This document shows, piece by piece, positions 1 to 5,073 of a stretch of DNA of 5,073 bases (position 1 is the first letter of the stretch; every line of letters starts with the position of its first letter). The notes below the pieces were generated by a model, which worked only from the letters and a program-made list of their open reading frames with translations, was not told where the DNA came from and made no database searches. The DNA is from Limnohabitans sp. (GTDB lineage: Bacteria > Pseudomonadota > Gammaproteobacteria > Burkholderiales > Burkholderiaceae_C), in contig SHXP01000175.1 in NCBI GenBank assembly GCA_009693225.1, positions 1 to 5,073 of the forward strand. Reading direction: 5' to 3'. A program made the position numbers and the translations under genes.

Positions 1-143
1 CATGCGTTACGTGGCCTTGTACAACCATCAATTACCCCAGTCGGCGCTCAAGAGTAAAACCCCGATGAGGGCCATGAAAGACTGGTACGCTTCGCACCCT
101 CATTTGTTTACGAAGCGTCCGTACGATCATCCGGGATGCGACA
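1..143 (+). mobile_element. IS481-family insertion sequence, 3' end (left copy)
   Basis: The right-hand end of an insertion sequence whose body lies left of the window. It encodes the last 48 residues of a transposase and ends at the ACA of 141-143. The terminal repeat, read inward from that end, is TGTCGCATCCCGGATGAT. The same 18 bases open the second copy at 4929, which fixes the boundary independently of the protein match. The TGT...ACA ends fit the IS481 family. IOR-type coding sequence starts within a few bases of position 143, so this copy sits inside that gene. The exact IS name cannot be given from the sequence alone. Confidence 0.85.
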
Positions 144-1033
144 CCTATGCGCGTGCCAACCGGCTCAACCGCACCATGATCGACAGCCCGAACGCCAGAC
201 TGGGCATCATCGCCAGCGGCAAGTCCTACCTGGATGTGCTGGAGGCGCTGGAAGAGCTTGGCATCGACAAACAAGGCGCCGCAGACATAGGCATACGTGT
301 CTACAAAGTCGCCATGCCCTGGCCGCTAGAGCCCGATGGCATACGCGAATTTGCGCAAGTGCTGGATGAGATTCTGGTGGTCGAGGAGAAGCGCCAGATC
401 GTCGAATACCAGTTGAAGGAGCAACTCTACAACTGGCGTGAAGACGTGCGCCCGCGTGTCATCGGCAAGTTTGACGAGAAAGGTGAGTGGGTGAACCAGC
501 GCGGCGACTGGCTGCTCAGCGCCAAGGCCGATTTCTCTGTCGCACAGATTGCCGGGGTGATTGCGCACCGTTTTGCACGCTTTCACACCAGCGCCATGAT
601 CAGCGAGCGCCTGGCGTTTTTGCAAGCCAAATCGCTGATGTTGAGCCGGGCGGTGGCGACACCTGCGCGCCCGGCGTATTACTGCTCGGGCTGTCCGCAC
701 AATACCTCGACCCGGGTGCCCGGCGGCAGTCTGGCGCTTGCGGGCATAGGCTGCCATGTGATGGCCACTGCCATTTTTTCCGAGTCCAACAAACTGACCA
801 CGCACATGGGTGGCGAGGGCGCACCGTGGATCGGCCAGTCGGCTTTTTCCGATTTGCCGCATGTGTTTCAAAACCTGGGCGACGGCACGTATTTTCATTC
901 GGGCTCGATGGCCATACGCGCGGCCATCGCCGCCAAGGTCAACATCACCTACAAGATTTTGTACAACGACGCGGTTGCCATGACGGGCGGACAGGCCGTG
1001 GACGGCACCTTGTCGGTGCCGTTGATTGCGTAG
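2..1033 (+). CDS. Hybrid reading frame: IS481 transposase C-terminus fused to a truncated IOR alpha region
   Basis: One open frame of 343 codons made of two unrelated parts. Residues 1-48 match the end of IS481-type transposases (LYNHQLPQSALKSKTP, then an HPHLFTKRPY segment, closing on GCDT). From about residue 49 (YARANRLNR) the frame is fused IOR: the alpha-domain stretch LGIIASGKSYLDV (67-79), VVEEKR (126-131), then the thiamine diphosphate region with CSGCPHN (228-234), THMGGEG (267-273), GDGTYFHSG (293-301) and NDAVAMTGGQ (322-331). GDG and the downstream Asn are the usual TPP/Mg ligands. The ATG at 2 lies inside the transposase and is not a real start; the frame enters from outside the window. 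It ends at a TAG inside a conserved IOR segment, and the same frame resumes at once. A functional product is unlikely. Confidence 0.8.
   Translation: MRYVALYNHQLPQSALKSKTPMRAMKDWYASHPHLFTKRPYDHPGCDTYARANRLNRTMIDSPNARLGIIASGKSYLDVLEALEELGIDKQGAADIGIRVYKVAMPWPLEPDGIREFAQVLDEILVVEEKRQIVEYQLKEQLYNWREDVRPRVIGKFDEKGEWVNQRGDWLLSAKADFSVAQIAGVIAHRFARFHTSAMISERLAFLQAKSLMLSRAVATPARPAYYCSGCPHNTSTRVPGGSLALAGIGCHVMATAIFSESNKLTTHMGGEGAPWIGQSAFSDLPHVFQNLGDGTYFHSGSMAIRAAIAAKVNITYKILYNDAVAMTGGQAVDGTLSVPLIA
126..143 (-). repeat. Terminal inverted repeat of the left IS copy (IRR)
   Basis: Read on the minus strand from 143 to 126 this is TGTCGCATCCCGGATGAT, identical to 4929-4946 on the plus strand. Similarity continues imperfectly further in: the bases around 115-125 share about half their positions with those just after 4946. 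The repeat also codes for the last transposase residues. Confidence 0.85.
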
Positions 1034-1036
1034 CAG

Positions 1037-2338
1037 ATGGTGGCCGAAGGCGTGCAGCGCATAGCGCTGGTGACCGAGGACTTGAGCCGCTACGCAGAAA
1101 GAAGCGGCTTGCCCCTGGCGGTGACTTTGCATGACCGCAGTCAAATGGATCAGGTGCCGCGCGAATTGCGCGAGGTCAAAGGTGTATCTGTACTGATTTA
1201 CGACCAGGTGTGTGCCGCCGAAAAACGGCGTCGTCGCAAACACGGTGAACTCGCGCAAGCCGCCCGACGGGTGGTGATCAACCCGGCGGTTTGCGAAGGC
1301 TGCGGCGACTGCGGCGTGCAATCGAATTGCACCTCCATCGCACCGCTGGAGACACGACTCGGTCGCAAGCGCGTGATTGATCAATCTTCCTGCAACACCG
1401 ACTATTCCTGTGTCAAAGGTTTTTGCCCGAGTTTTGTGACGATCACCGGCGCGACCCCCAAGCAGGCGAAAGACAGCCTTAAGCAGGAACCCGACTGGCC
1501 TGAACTGGCTGAACCTGAACCCGCAATCTGCGACAAACCCTACAACATATTGATCAACGGCATAGGCGGTACCGGCGTCATCACCATCGGTGCGCTGCTT
1601 GGCATGGCCGCGCATCTGGAGGGCAAGCAGGTCTCGGTGCTGGACATGACCGGCATGTCGCAAAAAAACGGTGCGGTCAGTTCGCATGTGCGCATATCTT
1701 CAGCAAGCCAAGCCACTCATGCGCAACGCATTGCTTCCGGCGAGGCCGATCTGGTGCTGGGCTGCGACATGCTGACTTCGGCCTCGCACGATGCCTTGGC
1801 CAAAATGCGGGTCGGGCGAACACATGCTGTGATCAATCTGCACCAGCAAGCCACCGGACAATTCACACGCCAGCCCGACTGGCAATTTCCGGCAGACGAT
1901 ATTCAGACTTTGCTCAAGCAAGCTGTGGCAGAAAACACCGACTATGTGGACGCCACCCGTCTGGCCACGGCCTTGTGCGGGGACGCCATGGCCAGCAATC
2001 TTTTCATGCTCGGTTTTGCCTGGCAAAAAGCTTTGTTGCCCGTGTCGGCGCAAGCGCTGTTGCGCGCGATCGAACTCAACGGGGTGGCGGTCGACGCCAA
2101 CTGCAAGGCCTTCATGTGGGGGCGGCGCACCGCGGTTGATCTCAAAAGGGTCGAGGCCTATGTGTCGCCGGCCAGACCTTTGCTTTTCAAGCGCCGCGAG
2201 AACCTGGATGAGGCCACCAACTATCGCTCTGCTTTCCTGACTGCATACCAGAACGCAGCTTATGCAGCGCAATACACCCGCCTGGTTCAGCAAGTGCGCG
2301 AAGCCGAGGCGCGTCTGGGTAAGGGGGGGGAAGCCTGA
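1037..2338 (+). CDS. IOR fragment: iron-sulfur cluster segment and gamma domain
   Basis: The middle piece of the broken IOR, 433 codons, in the same frame as the hybrid ORF and separated from it by TAG and one CAG codon. The ATG at 1037 has no Shine-Dalgarno sequence and falls in the middle of a conserved TPP-domain segment (MVAEGVQRIALVTED), so it is probably not a natural start. Residues 51-67 (SVLIYDQVCAAEKRRRR) are typical of the family. Cluster ligands are C86, C89, C92 and C98 (CEGCGDCGVQSNC), followed by C119, C125 and C130 (SSCNTDYSCVKGFCPS). The gamma domain begins near residue 170 with NGIGGTGVIT and includes MTGMSQKNGAVSSHVR (204-219). The frame ends at TGA 2336-2338, just after the run of eight G where homologous sequence passes to the next frame. 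Confidence 0.8.
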   Translation: MVAEGVQRIALVTEDLSRYAERSGLPLAVTLHDRSQMDQVPRELREVKGVSVLIYDQVCAAEKRRRRKHGELAQAARRVVINPAVCEGCGDCGVQSNCTSIAPLETRLGRKRVIDQSSCNTDYSCVKGFCPSFVTITGATPKQAKDSLKQEPDWPELAEPEPAICDKPYNILINGIGGTGVITIGALLGMAAHLEGKQVSVLDMTGMSQKNGAVSSHVRISSASQATHAQRIASGEADLVLGCDMLTSASHDALAKMRVGRTHAVINLHQQATGQFTRQPDWQFPADDIQTLLKQAVAENTDYVDATRLATALCGDAMASNLFMLGFAWQKALLPVSAQALLRAIELNGVAVDANCKAFMWGRRTAVDLKRVEAYVSPARPLLFKRRENLDEATNYRSAFLTAYQNAAYAAQYTRLVQQVREAEARLGKGGEA

Positions 2339-2358
2339 CCCGTGCTGTTTCAAGTGCC

Positions 2359-2853
2359 TTGTTCCATTTGATGGCTTACAAAGACGAGTACGAAGTGGCC
2401 AGGCTCTATACAGACGGCGAATTTCTGGCGCAACTCAGGCAGCAGTTTGACGGCCGCTTAGGTCTGCGCTTGAATTTAGCGCCGCCGCTGTTTGCCGGAA
2501 AAGACGCTAGGGGCGTGCCGCTCAAGTCTGAATACAGCGCCTGGGTCTTAGGTGCCATGTCCTTGCTGGCGAAATTAAAATTTTTACGCGGTACACGGTT
2601 TGATCCTTTCGGGTGGACTGCCGAGCGGAAAATGGAACGTCAACTGGTGGCTGAGTACCGCGAGCTGACGCTCAGAGCGTTGCAGACATTGAATGCAGAA
2701 GATCAAGCAAGACTGGTTGATATGCTTTCACTGCCGTTACAGATTCGCGGCTTCGGGCATGTCAAGCAGGCAGCGGTTGACAACTACCGCAGCCGGCTCG
2801 CACACATGATGCAGGACAAGGACACACAACAGTCGTTGCCCTTGGCTGCCTAA
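2359..2853 (+). CDS. IOR fragment: C-terminal domain, frameshifted
   Basis: The last domain of the fused IOR (DUF6537-like). It shows LMAYKDEYEVARLYTDG (residues 4-20), RGTRFDPFG (77-85) and LQIRGFGHVK (127-136), all hallmarks of the C-terminus of the fused enzyme. The nominal start is a TTG without a ribosome-binding site. Homologous coding continues upstream in this frame to about 2329 (GGSLTRAV...), so the true connection is to the preceding fragment through a restored base in the G-run. An independent translated gene is unlikely. It ends at TAA 2851-2853, five bases short of the stop codon of the opposing BKACE gene. Confidence 0.75.
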   Translation: MFHLMAYKDEYEVARLYTDGEFLAQLRQQFDGRLGLRLNLAPPLFAGKDARGVPLKSEYSAWVLGAMSLLAKLKFLRGTRFDPFGWTAERKMERQLVAEYRELTLRALQTLNAEDQARLVDMLSLPLQIRGFGHVKQAAVDNYRSRLAHMMQDKDTQQSLPLAA

Positions 2854-2858
2854 GCTTT

Positions 2859-3743
2859 TTAACGGCGGTGCATGCGTTCGCGCACCTGAGCGGCTGTCGC
2901 CAATTGACCGCCGGCGGATTCAATGCGCCGGCGCGCCTGGCGCAGCAAATACAGGTTGTCGTGTGTGCAACCCATGGGCGAGTCTTCCAGACCGACGCGT
3001 ACATGGCCGCCAAGACTGACGGCTTCTTCGATCAGGTCGCCCAGTTCGACCCCGAGGCCGGCCACCATCCAGGGCGAGCCCGGGTGTTCCTGTTCCAGCA
3101 GTTTCAGGTAGGCATTCAGCGCCCATGAGCTGGGTGGAAAGCCGAAGGCAATGGTTTGTGAAAACATCAACCGGTAAACCGGGTTTGGCGCGCCTTTGTA
3201 CAAACGGTGCAAAGCCGCACCCATGCGCATAAAACCCGGTTCGTAAATGGCATAGGAGGGATTGATGCTGTACTGTTGTGCCAGTTGCAGACCGTAGCGG
3301 ATGTGCGATTCAGGATTGCTGTAGACAAAGCCTTCCTTACCGCCGGACATGTCTTCGTATTGGCTGATGTTGGTAGAGCCCGGATCGACCACCGACCATT
3401 CGATCAGTCCGGCACGCACCAGCTTGTCTACCGCGGCGTAGCGTTCGGCAGGGCTCAGCGGTTTGAGGGCATCGACACTGCCGGCAAAGGGCAGGGTGCC
3501 ATAGCAGATGACATCGGCTTTGGCGCGTATGCGTTCGATGATGGGGGCGTAAATATCGTAGTCATCGCGCTGGCGCCCGGTGACCGGGTCGTACGCATGA
3601 AAGTGAATGATGGCGGCGCCTTCGTCGGCACAGGCCAGAACGGCTTCGACGATTTCGTCAGCATGGACCGGGATTTTCGGCTGGCGCACACGCGACCAGG
3701 GCCCGTTGATGGCGACTTCAAGCCAGGTGGTGTTGGTACTCAA
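2859..3743 (-). CDS. BKACE-family (DUF849) beta-keto-acid cleavage enzyme
   Basis: 294 residues, a normal length for the family. BKACE enzymes are zinc-dependent TIM-barrel proteins that condense a beta-keto acid with acetyl-CoA and cleave it to acetoacetate plus a new acyl-CoA; Kce, the 3-keto-5-aminohexanoate cleavage enzyme, is the founding member. Visible signatures: LEVAINGPW (8-16), the metal-binding HFHAYDPVTG with H47 and H49, VVDPGSTN near 118-125, and GGHVRVGLED (245-254). By analogy with Kce, E253 is the third zinc ligand and R249 and D254 are catalytic. The start is the TTG at 3743, because GAGGA lies 7 bases upstream and the conserved N-terminus begins just after; an in-frame extension to 3797 lacks such support. 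It is the last gene of the minus-strand set, 74 bases after the zinc-ribbon gene. The substrate cannot be told from sequence. No defect is visible. Confidence 0.9.
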   Translation of the reverse strand: MSTNTTWLEVAINGPWSRVRQPKIPVHADEIVEAVLACADEGAAIIHFHAYDPVTGRQRDDYDIYAPIIERIRAKADVICYGTLPFAGSVDALKPLSPAERYAAVDKLVRAGLIEWSVVDPGSTNISQYEDMSGGKEGFVYSNPESHIRYGLQLAQQYSINPSYAIYEPGFMRMGAALHRLYKGAPNPVYRLMFSQTIAFGFPPSSWALNAYLKLLEQEHPGSPWMVAGLGVELGDLIEEAVSLGGHVRVGLEDSPMGCTHDNLYLLRQARRRIESAGGQLATAAQVRERMHRR

Positions 3744-3750
3744 ACAGAAT

Positions 3751-3755
3751 TCCTC
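3751..3755 (-). promoter_or_regulatory. Ribosome-binding site of the BKACE gene
   Basis: GAGGA on the minus strand, 7 bases before the TTG at 3743. It decides the choice of a non-ATG start, since no ATG or GTG stands in a better place. Confidence 0.7.
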
Positions 3756-3817
3756 AGGTGGTTTTTGCAAATGCAGTGAACACGGATTATGGGGCAAACC
3801 GCTTGCGAAAAATCAAT

Positions 3818-4105
3818 CTAATGGTCTTCTTCCCAGAGATTGTGTTTGATTTCAGCAGGCATCCAAATAGTTTCAAAAACTTTTTGTAACTCCTTCTCGC
3901 GAGCCAGTTCCTCAGTGACTGACATGGTTGAATATTTCGCTGCGGTTCTGCTGGAAAAATCACGGCTGACAACGCCAGGTGCAGACATGACTTTTTTTAA
4001 CTGACTTTGACAAGAAGAGCAGTTAGACGGGCCGGTTTCATTCATACCATGTCTGACTTTGTAAACAACCAGGCAGGGGTCGCATGCATATTCATAAAAA
4101 GGCAA
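3818..4105 (-). CDS. FmdB-type zinc-ribbon protein
   Basis: A 95-residue protein beginning MPFYEYACDPC, the usual opening of the FmdB/CxxC-CxxC small zinc-ribbon family. Two cysteine pairs, C8-C11 and C29-C32, form the probable zinc site; the motif KKVMSAPGVV follows at 37-46. The remaining half is charged and likely helical (EELAREKELQKVFETIW, 65-81). No signal peptide or membrane segment is seen, so it should be cytoplasmic. FmdB proteins are described as putative regulators next to amidase or formamidase genes, but their action is poorly known. The start is a TTG at 4105 with GGAGA 6 bases upstream; the frame is open further up but overlaps the amidohydrolase and the terminator. It ends at TAG 3818-3820. 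Its place between a hydrolase and a BKACE gene suggests a partner role in that pathway, which is inference. Confidence 0.85.
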   Translation of the reverse strand: MPFYEYACDPCLVVYKVRHGMNETGPSNCSSCQSQLKKVMSAPGVVSRDFSSRTAAKYSTMSVTEELAREKELQKVFETIWMPAEIKHNLWEEDH

Positions 4106-4111
4106 TTTAAT

Positions 4112-4116
4112 TCTCC
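4112..4116 (-). promoter_or_regulatory. Ribosome-binding site of the FmdB-type gene
   Basis: GGAGA on the minus strand, 6 bases before the TTG at 4105. It follows directly after the T-run of the upstream terminator and supports the short 95-residue reading. Confidence 0.7.
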
Positions 4117-4152
4117 AAAAAAAACGGCCGGCAAATAAATTGTCGGCCGTTT
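4117..4152 (-). terminator. Intrinsic terminator after the amidohydrolase
   Basis: On the minus strand the arms AAACGGCCGACAA and TTGCCGGCCGTTT pair as 9 bp, one A-C mismatch and 3 bp around a 5-base loop. The hairpin lies at 4122-4152 and the T-run continues to 4117, giving eight T (4117-4124) at the 3' side. It lies 17 bases past the amidohydrolase stop. There is no T-run on the plus-strand side, so it acts for the minus strand only. The zinc-ribbon gene starts just beyond, so its expression needs readthrough or a promoter inside the amidohydrolase. Confidence 0.85.
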
Positions 4153-4169
4153 GAGTCAACGATGAAACC

Positions 4170-4844
4170 TTAGGCCAGCGCGGTTTTGACGATCTCAGCT
4201 TTGGCTTGCATGGCAGACTTTCTGTCAATATTCCAGATGCGAGCCGCATTTTCACCGAGCACTTTGCGACGGATCTCCGGAGTGATTTTGGGATAGCTGT
4301 GGCCTTCCACCAGATGATCCGGTATCTGGAATTTTCTGAAGGCTTCAATTTGCCATTGCGGGTTACCCCATAACAGCGAATCGGTACCCCACAACACATA
4401 GTCTTCACCAAGGTCACGCAACAGAGTTCCCAACACGTGCGCACACTCCAGCGGGCGACTGGTGACGGTGGCGGCGAATGTTGTTCCGACTTCGGCAAAA
4501 AGGTTCTTGCGCTGTGGTTTGAAACCTTTCAATGCAGCAAGTTCATTGTGGTAAGGCCAGGCTGCGTGGTAGGCGATGAAATTGAGGTCGAGAAAGTCAT
4601 CGGCGGCAGAATCGAAATCTTCACAATGGGCGTAGCGCGCATAAAACTGGCCGAAAGGTACGCCCTTGTGGCAGCCGATATTTTTGATACCAAGCTTGCG
4701 GCATTCTTCCCACATGGGATAGGCCAGTTTCTCGTCGTCGAACCACCAGCCTTTTTTCTCGGTCGCGTCGAAAGTGTAAAGCTTCAGACCTGAGACTTTG
4801 TAGTCTTCGGCGTACATGCGCAACCGGTCCAAGGTGACATCCAA
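4170..4844 (-). CDS. Open part of the truncated amidohydrolase
   Basis: 225 codons including the stop, after the in-frame TAG at 4848-4850. The conserved core is present: SGLKLYTF (18-25), IGCHKGVPFGQF (56-67, H59), AYHAAWP (91-97, H93), WGTDSLLWGNPQWQIEAFR (152-170, D155) and the C-terminal ENAARIWNID (198-207). H59, H93 and D155 correspond to the later metal or catalytic residues of the ACMSD/COG2159 group. The first codon is TTG without a ribosome-binding site, and the first ATG is at 4817, so neither looks like a real start. Substrate unknown. Its neighbours, a zinc-ribbon protein and a BKACE enzyme on the same strand, suggest one catabolic gene set. Confidence 0.7.
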   Translation of the reverse strand: MDVTLDRLRMYAEDYKVSGLKLYTFDATEKKGWWFDDEKLAYPMWEECRKLGIKNIGCHKGVPFGQFYARYAHCEDFDSAADDFLDLNFIAYHAAWPYHNELAALKGFKPQRKNLFAEVGTTFAATVTSRPLECAHVLGTLLRDLGEDYVLWGTDSLLWGNPQWQIEAFRKFQIPDHLVEGHSYPKITPEIRRKVLGENAARIWNIDRKSAMQAKAEIVKTALA

Positions 4845-4928
4845 TCCCTAGTTAGGCGTCAGGCCGCCCGCTAGCATAAGCGTGTTCTTGGGCCAACGCT
4901 TTTTGACCTGCGCCTGGTACTCGATAGG
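4170..4928 (-). pseudogene. Amidohydrolase (COG2159 type), 5' end removed by IS, in-frame stop
   Basis: The remnant of a metal-dependent hydrolase or decarboxylase of the amidohydrolase superfamily. From the IS boundary at 4928 the frame reads IEYQAQVKKRWPKNTLML and AGGLTPN, then TAG at 4850-4848, then GLDVTLDRLRMYAEDY and on to TAA at 4172-4170. The N-terminal strand that normally carries the DxHxH metal site is absent. About 253 codons survive of a protein expected to be some 320-350 long. Upstream of 4928 the same frame meets further stops, but that sequence is IS, not gene. Both lesions argue against function. The TAG could be a sequencing error; the IS truncation is harder to explain that way. 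Confidence 0.75.
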
Positions 4929-4946
4929 TGTCGCATCCCGGATGAT
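4929..4946 (+). repeat. Terminal inverted repeat of the right IS copy (IRL)
   Basis: TGTCGCATCCCGGATGAT, the exact reverse complement of 126-143. It marks the left end of the second IS copy and the point where amidohydrolase coding sequence stops. Confidence 0.85.
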
Positions 4947-5038
4947 TGCATTGACTCAAAACGGTATCCGCTCTTCATGGCCAGAGAGGTCATGCGGCAG
5001 TTGATAGACAATCTTTGCGTCACCACAGCAGTCCACCC

Positions 5039-5043
5039 GGGAG
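5039..5043 (+). promoter_or_regulatory. Ribosome-binding site of the IS transposase
   Basis: GGGAG, 7 bases before the ATG at 5051 and 10 before the ATG at 5054. It fits either start. Confidence 0.5.
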
Positions 5044-5050
5044 CCTTGTC

Positions 5051-5073
5051 ATGATGATCGCCCTGCATAAAAA
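5051..5073 (+). CDS. IS481-family transposase, N-terminal start (partial)
   Basis: Only seven full codons are visible: MMIALHK, then AA. IS481-type transposases of Burkholderiales commonly begin like this (LHKNAR...), followed by a helix-turn-helix and a DDE integrase core, both outside the window. The identification rests mainly on the terminal repeat just upstream and on the matching transposase C-terminus at the left edge. The start could be either of the two adjacent ATG codons. Confidence 0.65.

Larger units (their letters stand above)
144..2853 (+). pseudogene. Fused indolepyruvate ferredoxin oxidoreductase, 5'-truncated and disrupted
   Basis: These enzymes oxidatively decarboxylate arylpyruvates or related 2-oxoacids to acyl-CoA in the cytoplasm, using TPP and [4Fe-4S] clusters. 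The fused proteobacterial form is roughly 1150-1190 residues from memory. About 900 codons remain here. The order is the end of the alpha domain, the TPP domain (to 1033), a ferredoxin-like two-cluster segment and gamma domain (1037-2338), and the conserved C-terminal domain (to 2853). Three lesions are visible. The N-terminal pyrimidine-binding region, some 250 residues, is missing because the IS ends at 143. A TAG at 1031-1033 lies in a conserved segment without a frame change. One base is missing at the G-run 2323-2330, so the C-terminal domain lies in another frame. No promoter or start of its own is seen. The family call is firm; calling it dead is an inference, since sequencing error could explain the two internal lesions. 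Confidence 0.85.
4929..5073 (+). mobile_element. IS481-family insertion sequence, 5' end (right copy)
   Basis: Starts with the terminal repeat, then about 105 bases of leader, a ribosome-binding site and the first codons of the transposase. It has the same orientation as the copy at the left edge, so the two form a direct pair around 144-4928. The rest lies outside the window, so identity between the two copies can be seen only in the terminal repeats. Confidence 0.8.

Noticed and set aside
326..1687. A 453-codon open frame on the minus strand
   Set aside because: It lies opposite the clearly coding IOR frame, has no recognisable motifs, and is rich in R, H, A and G as expected for an antisense shadow of GC-rich coding DNA.
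2318..2340. Programmed -1 frameshifting at the G-run
   Set aside because: Frameshifting is not known to me for this enzyme family, no stimulatory hairpin is obvious, and the gene is broken elsewhere. A deletion or homopolymer miscall is preferred.
3744..3797. Longer BKACE start at 3797 (18 extra residues)
   Set aside because: That TTG has no ribosome-binding site, while TTG 3743 has GAGGA at 7 bases and sits at the family's usual N-terminus.
3786..3816. Possible minus-strand promoter, TTGATT and CATAAT, before the BKACE gene
   Set aside because: The spacing is 19 bases and the -35 match is partial, so it is too weak to annotate.
4106..4498. Upstream extension of the zinc-ribbon frame to 226 codons
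   Set aside because: The extension runs through the terminator and overlaps the amidohydrolase in another frame. The family N-terminus and the ribosome-binding site fix the start at 4105.
1031..4850. Recoded TAG (amber suppression), because two genes have in-frame TAG
   Set aside because: Both genes are also truncated by IS copies, and the intact zinc-ribbon gene uses TAG as its ordinary stop. Decay or error is simpler.
4871..5068. A 65-codon minus-strand frame at the right edge, at first taken as the N-terminus of the amidohydrolase with a frameshift and an extra stop
   Set aside because: From 4929 rightwards the sequence is the 5' end of an IS copy: terminal repeat, leader and transposase start on +. 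The minus frame is a shadow, and the supposed extra lesions there are not part of the gene.

Overview
The window reads as a betaproteobacterial (Burkholderiales-like) chromosome fragment. The base composition is moderately GC-rich, the translated proteins resemble those of that group, and insertion sequences are present. This is judged from remembered family patterns, without a database search.

Layout: bases 1-143 are the 3' end of an IS481-family insertion sequence, carrying the transposase C-terminus on +. Bases 4929-5073 are the 5' end of a second copy in the same orientation, with a terminal inverted repeat, a leader and the first transposase codons. The 18-bp inner ends of the two copies are exact inverted repeats, and the identity continues 5 bp into the flanks. 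The 4785 bp between them (144-4928) are cargo.

Cargo on +: the remains of a large fused indolepyruvate ferredoxin oxidoreductase (IOR) fill 144-2853. Its N-terminal region is removed by the left IS copy. It is further broken by an in-frame TAG at 1031-1033 and by a one-base frameshift at a run of eight G (2323-2330).

Cargo on -, read from right to left: an amidohydrolase (COG2159 type) cut at its 5' end by the right IS copy and carrying an in-frame TAG at 4848-4850; a strong intrinsic terminator; an intact 95-residue zinc-ribbon protein of the FmdB type; and an intact 294-residue BKACE/DUF849 beta-keto-acid cleavage enzyme. Both intact genes start at TTG behind a good ribosome-binding site. 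The BKACE gene converges on the IOR remnant with a 5-base gap.

Interpretation: this is a catabolic locus (2-oxoacid oxidation, hydrolase or decarboxylase chemistry, beta-keto-acid cleavage) that was hit by an IS at both ends and is decaying. The two genes that lost their 5' ends are the two that carry further lesions, while the two internal genes are open. Sequencing error remains possible for the point lesions, above all for the G-run. I found no sign of a new defence or regulatory system. The notable features are the paired IS copies, the IS-to-gene fusion and the pattern of decay.
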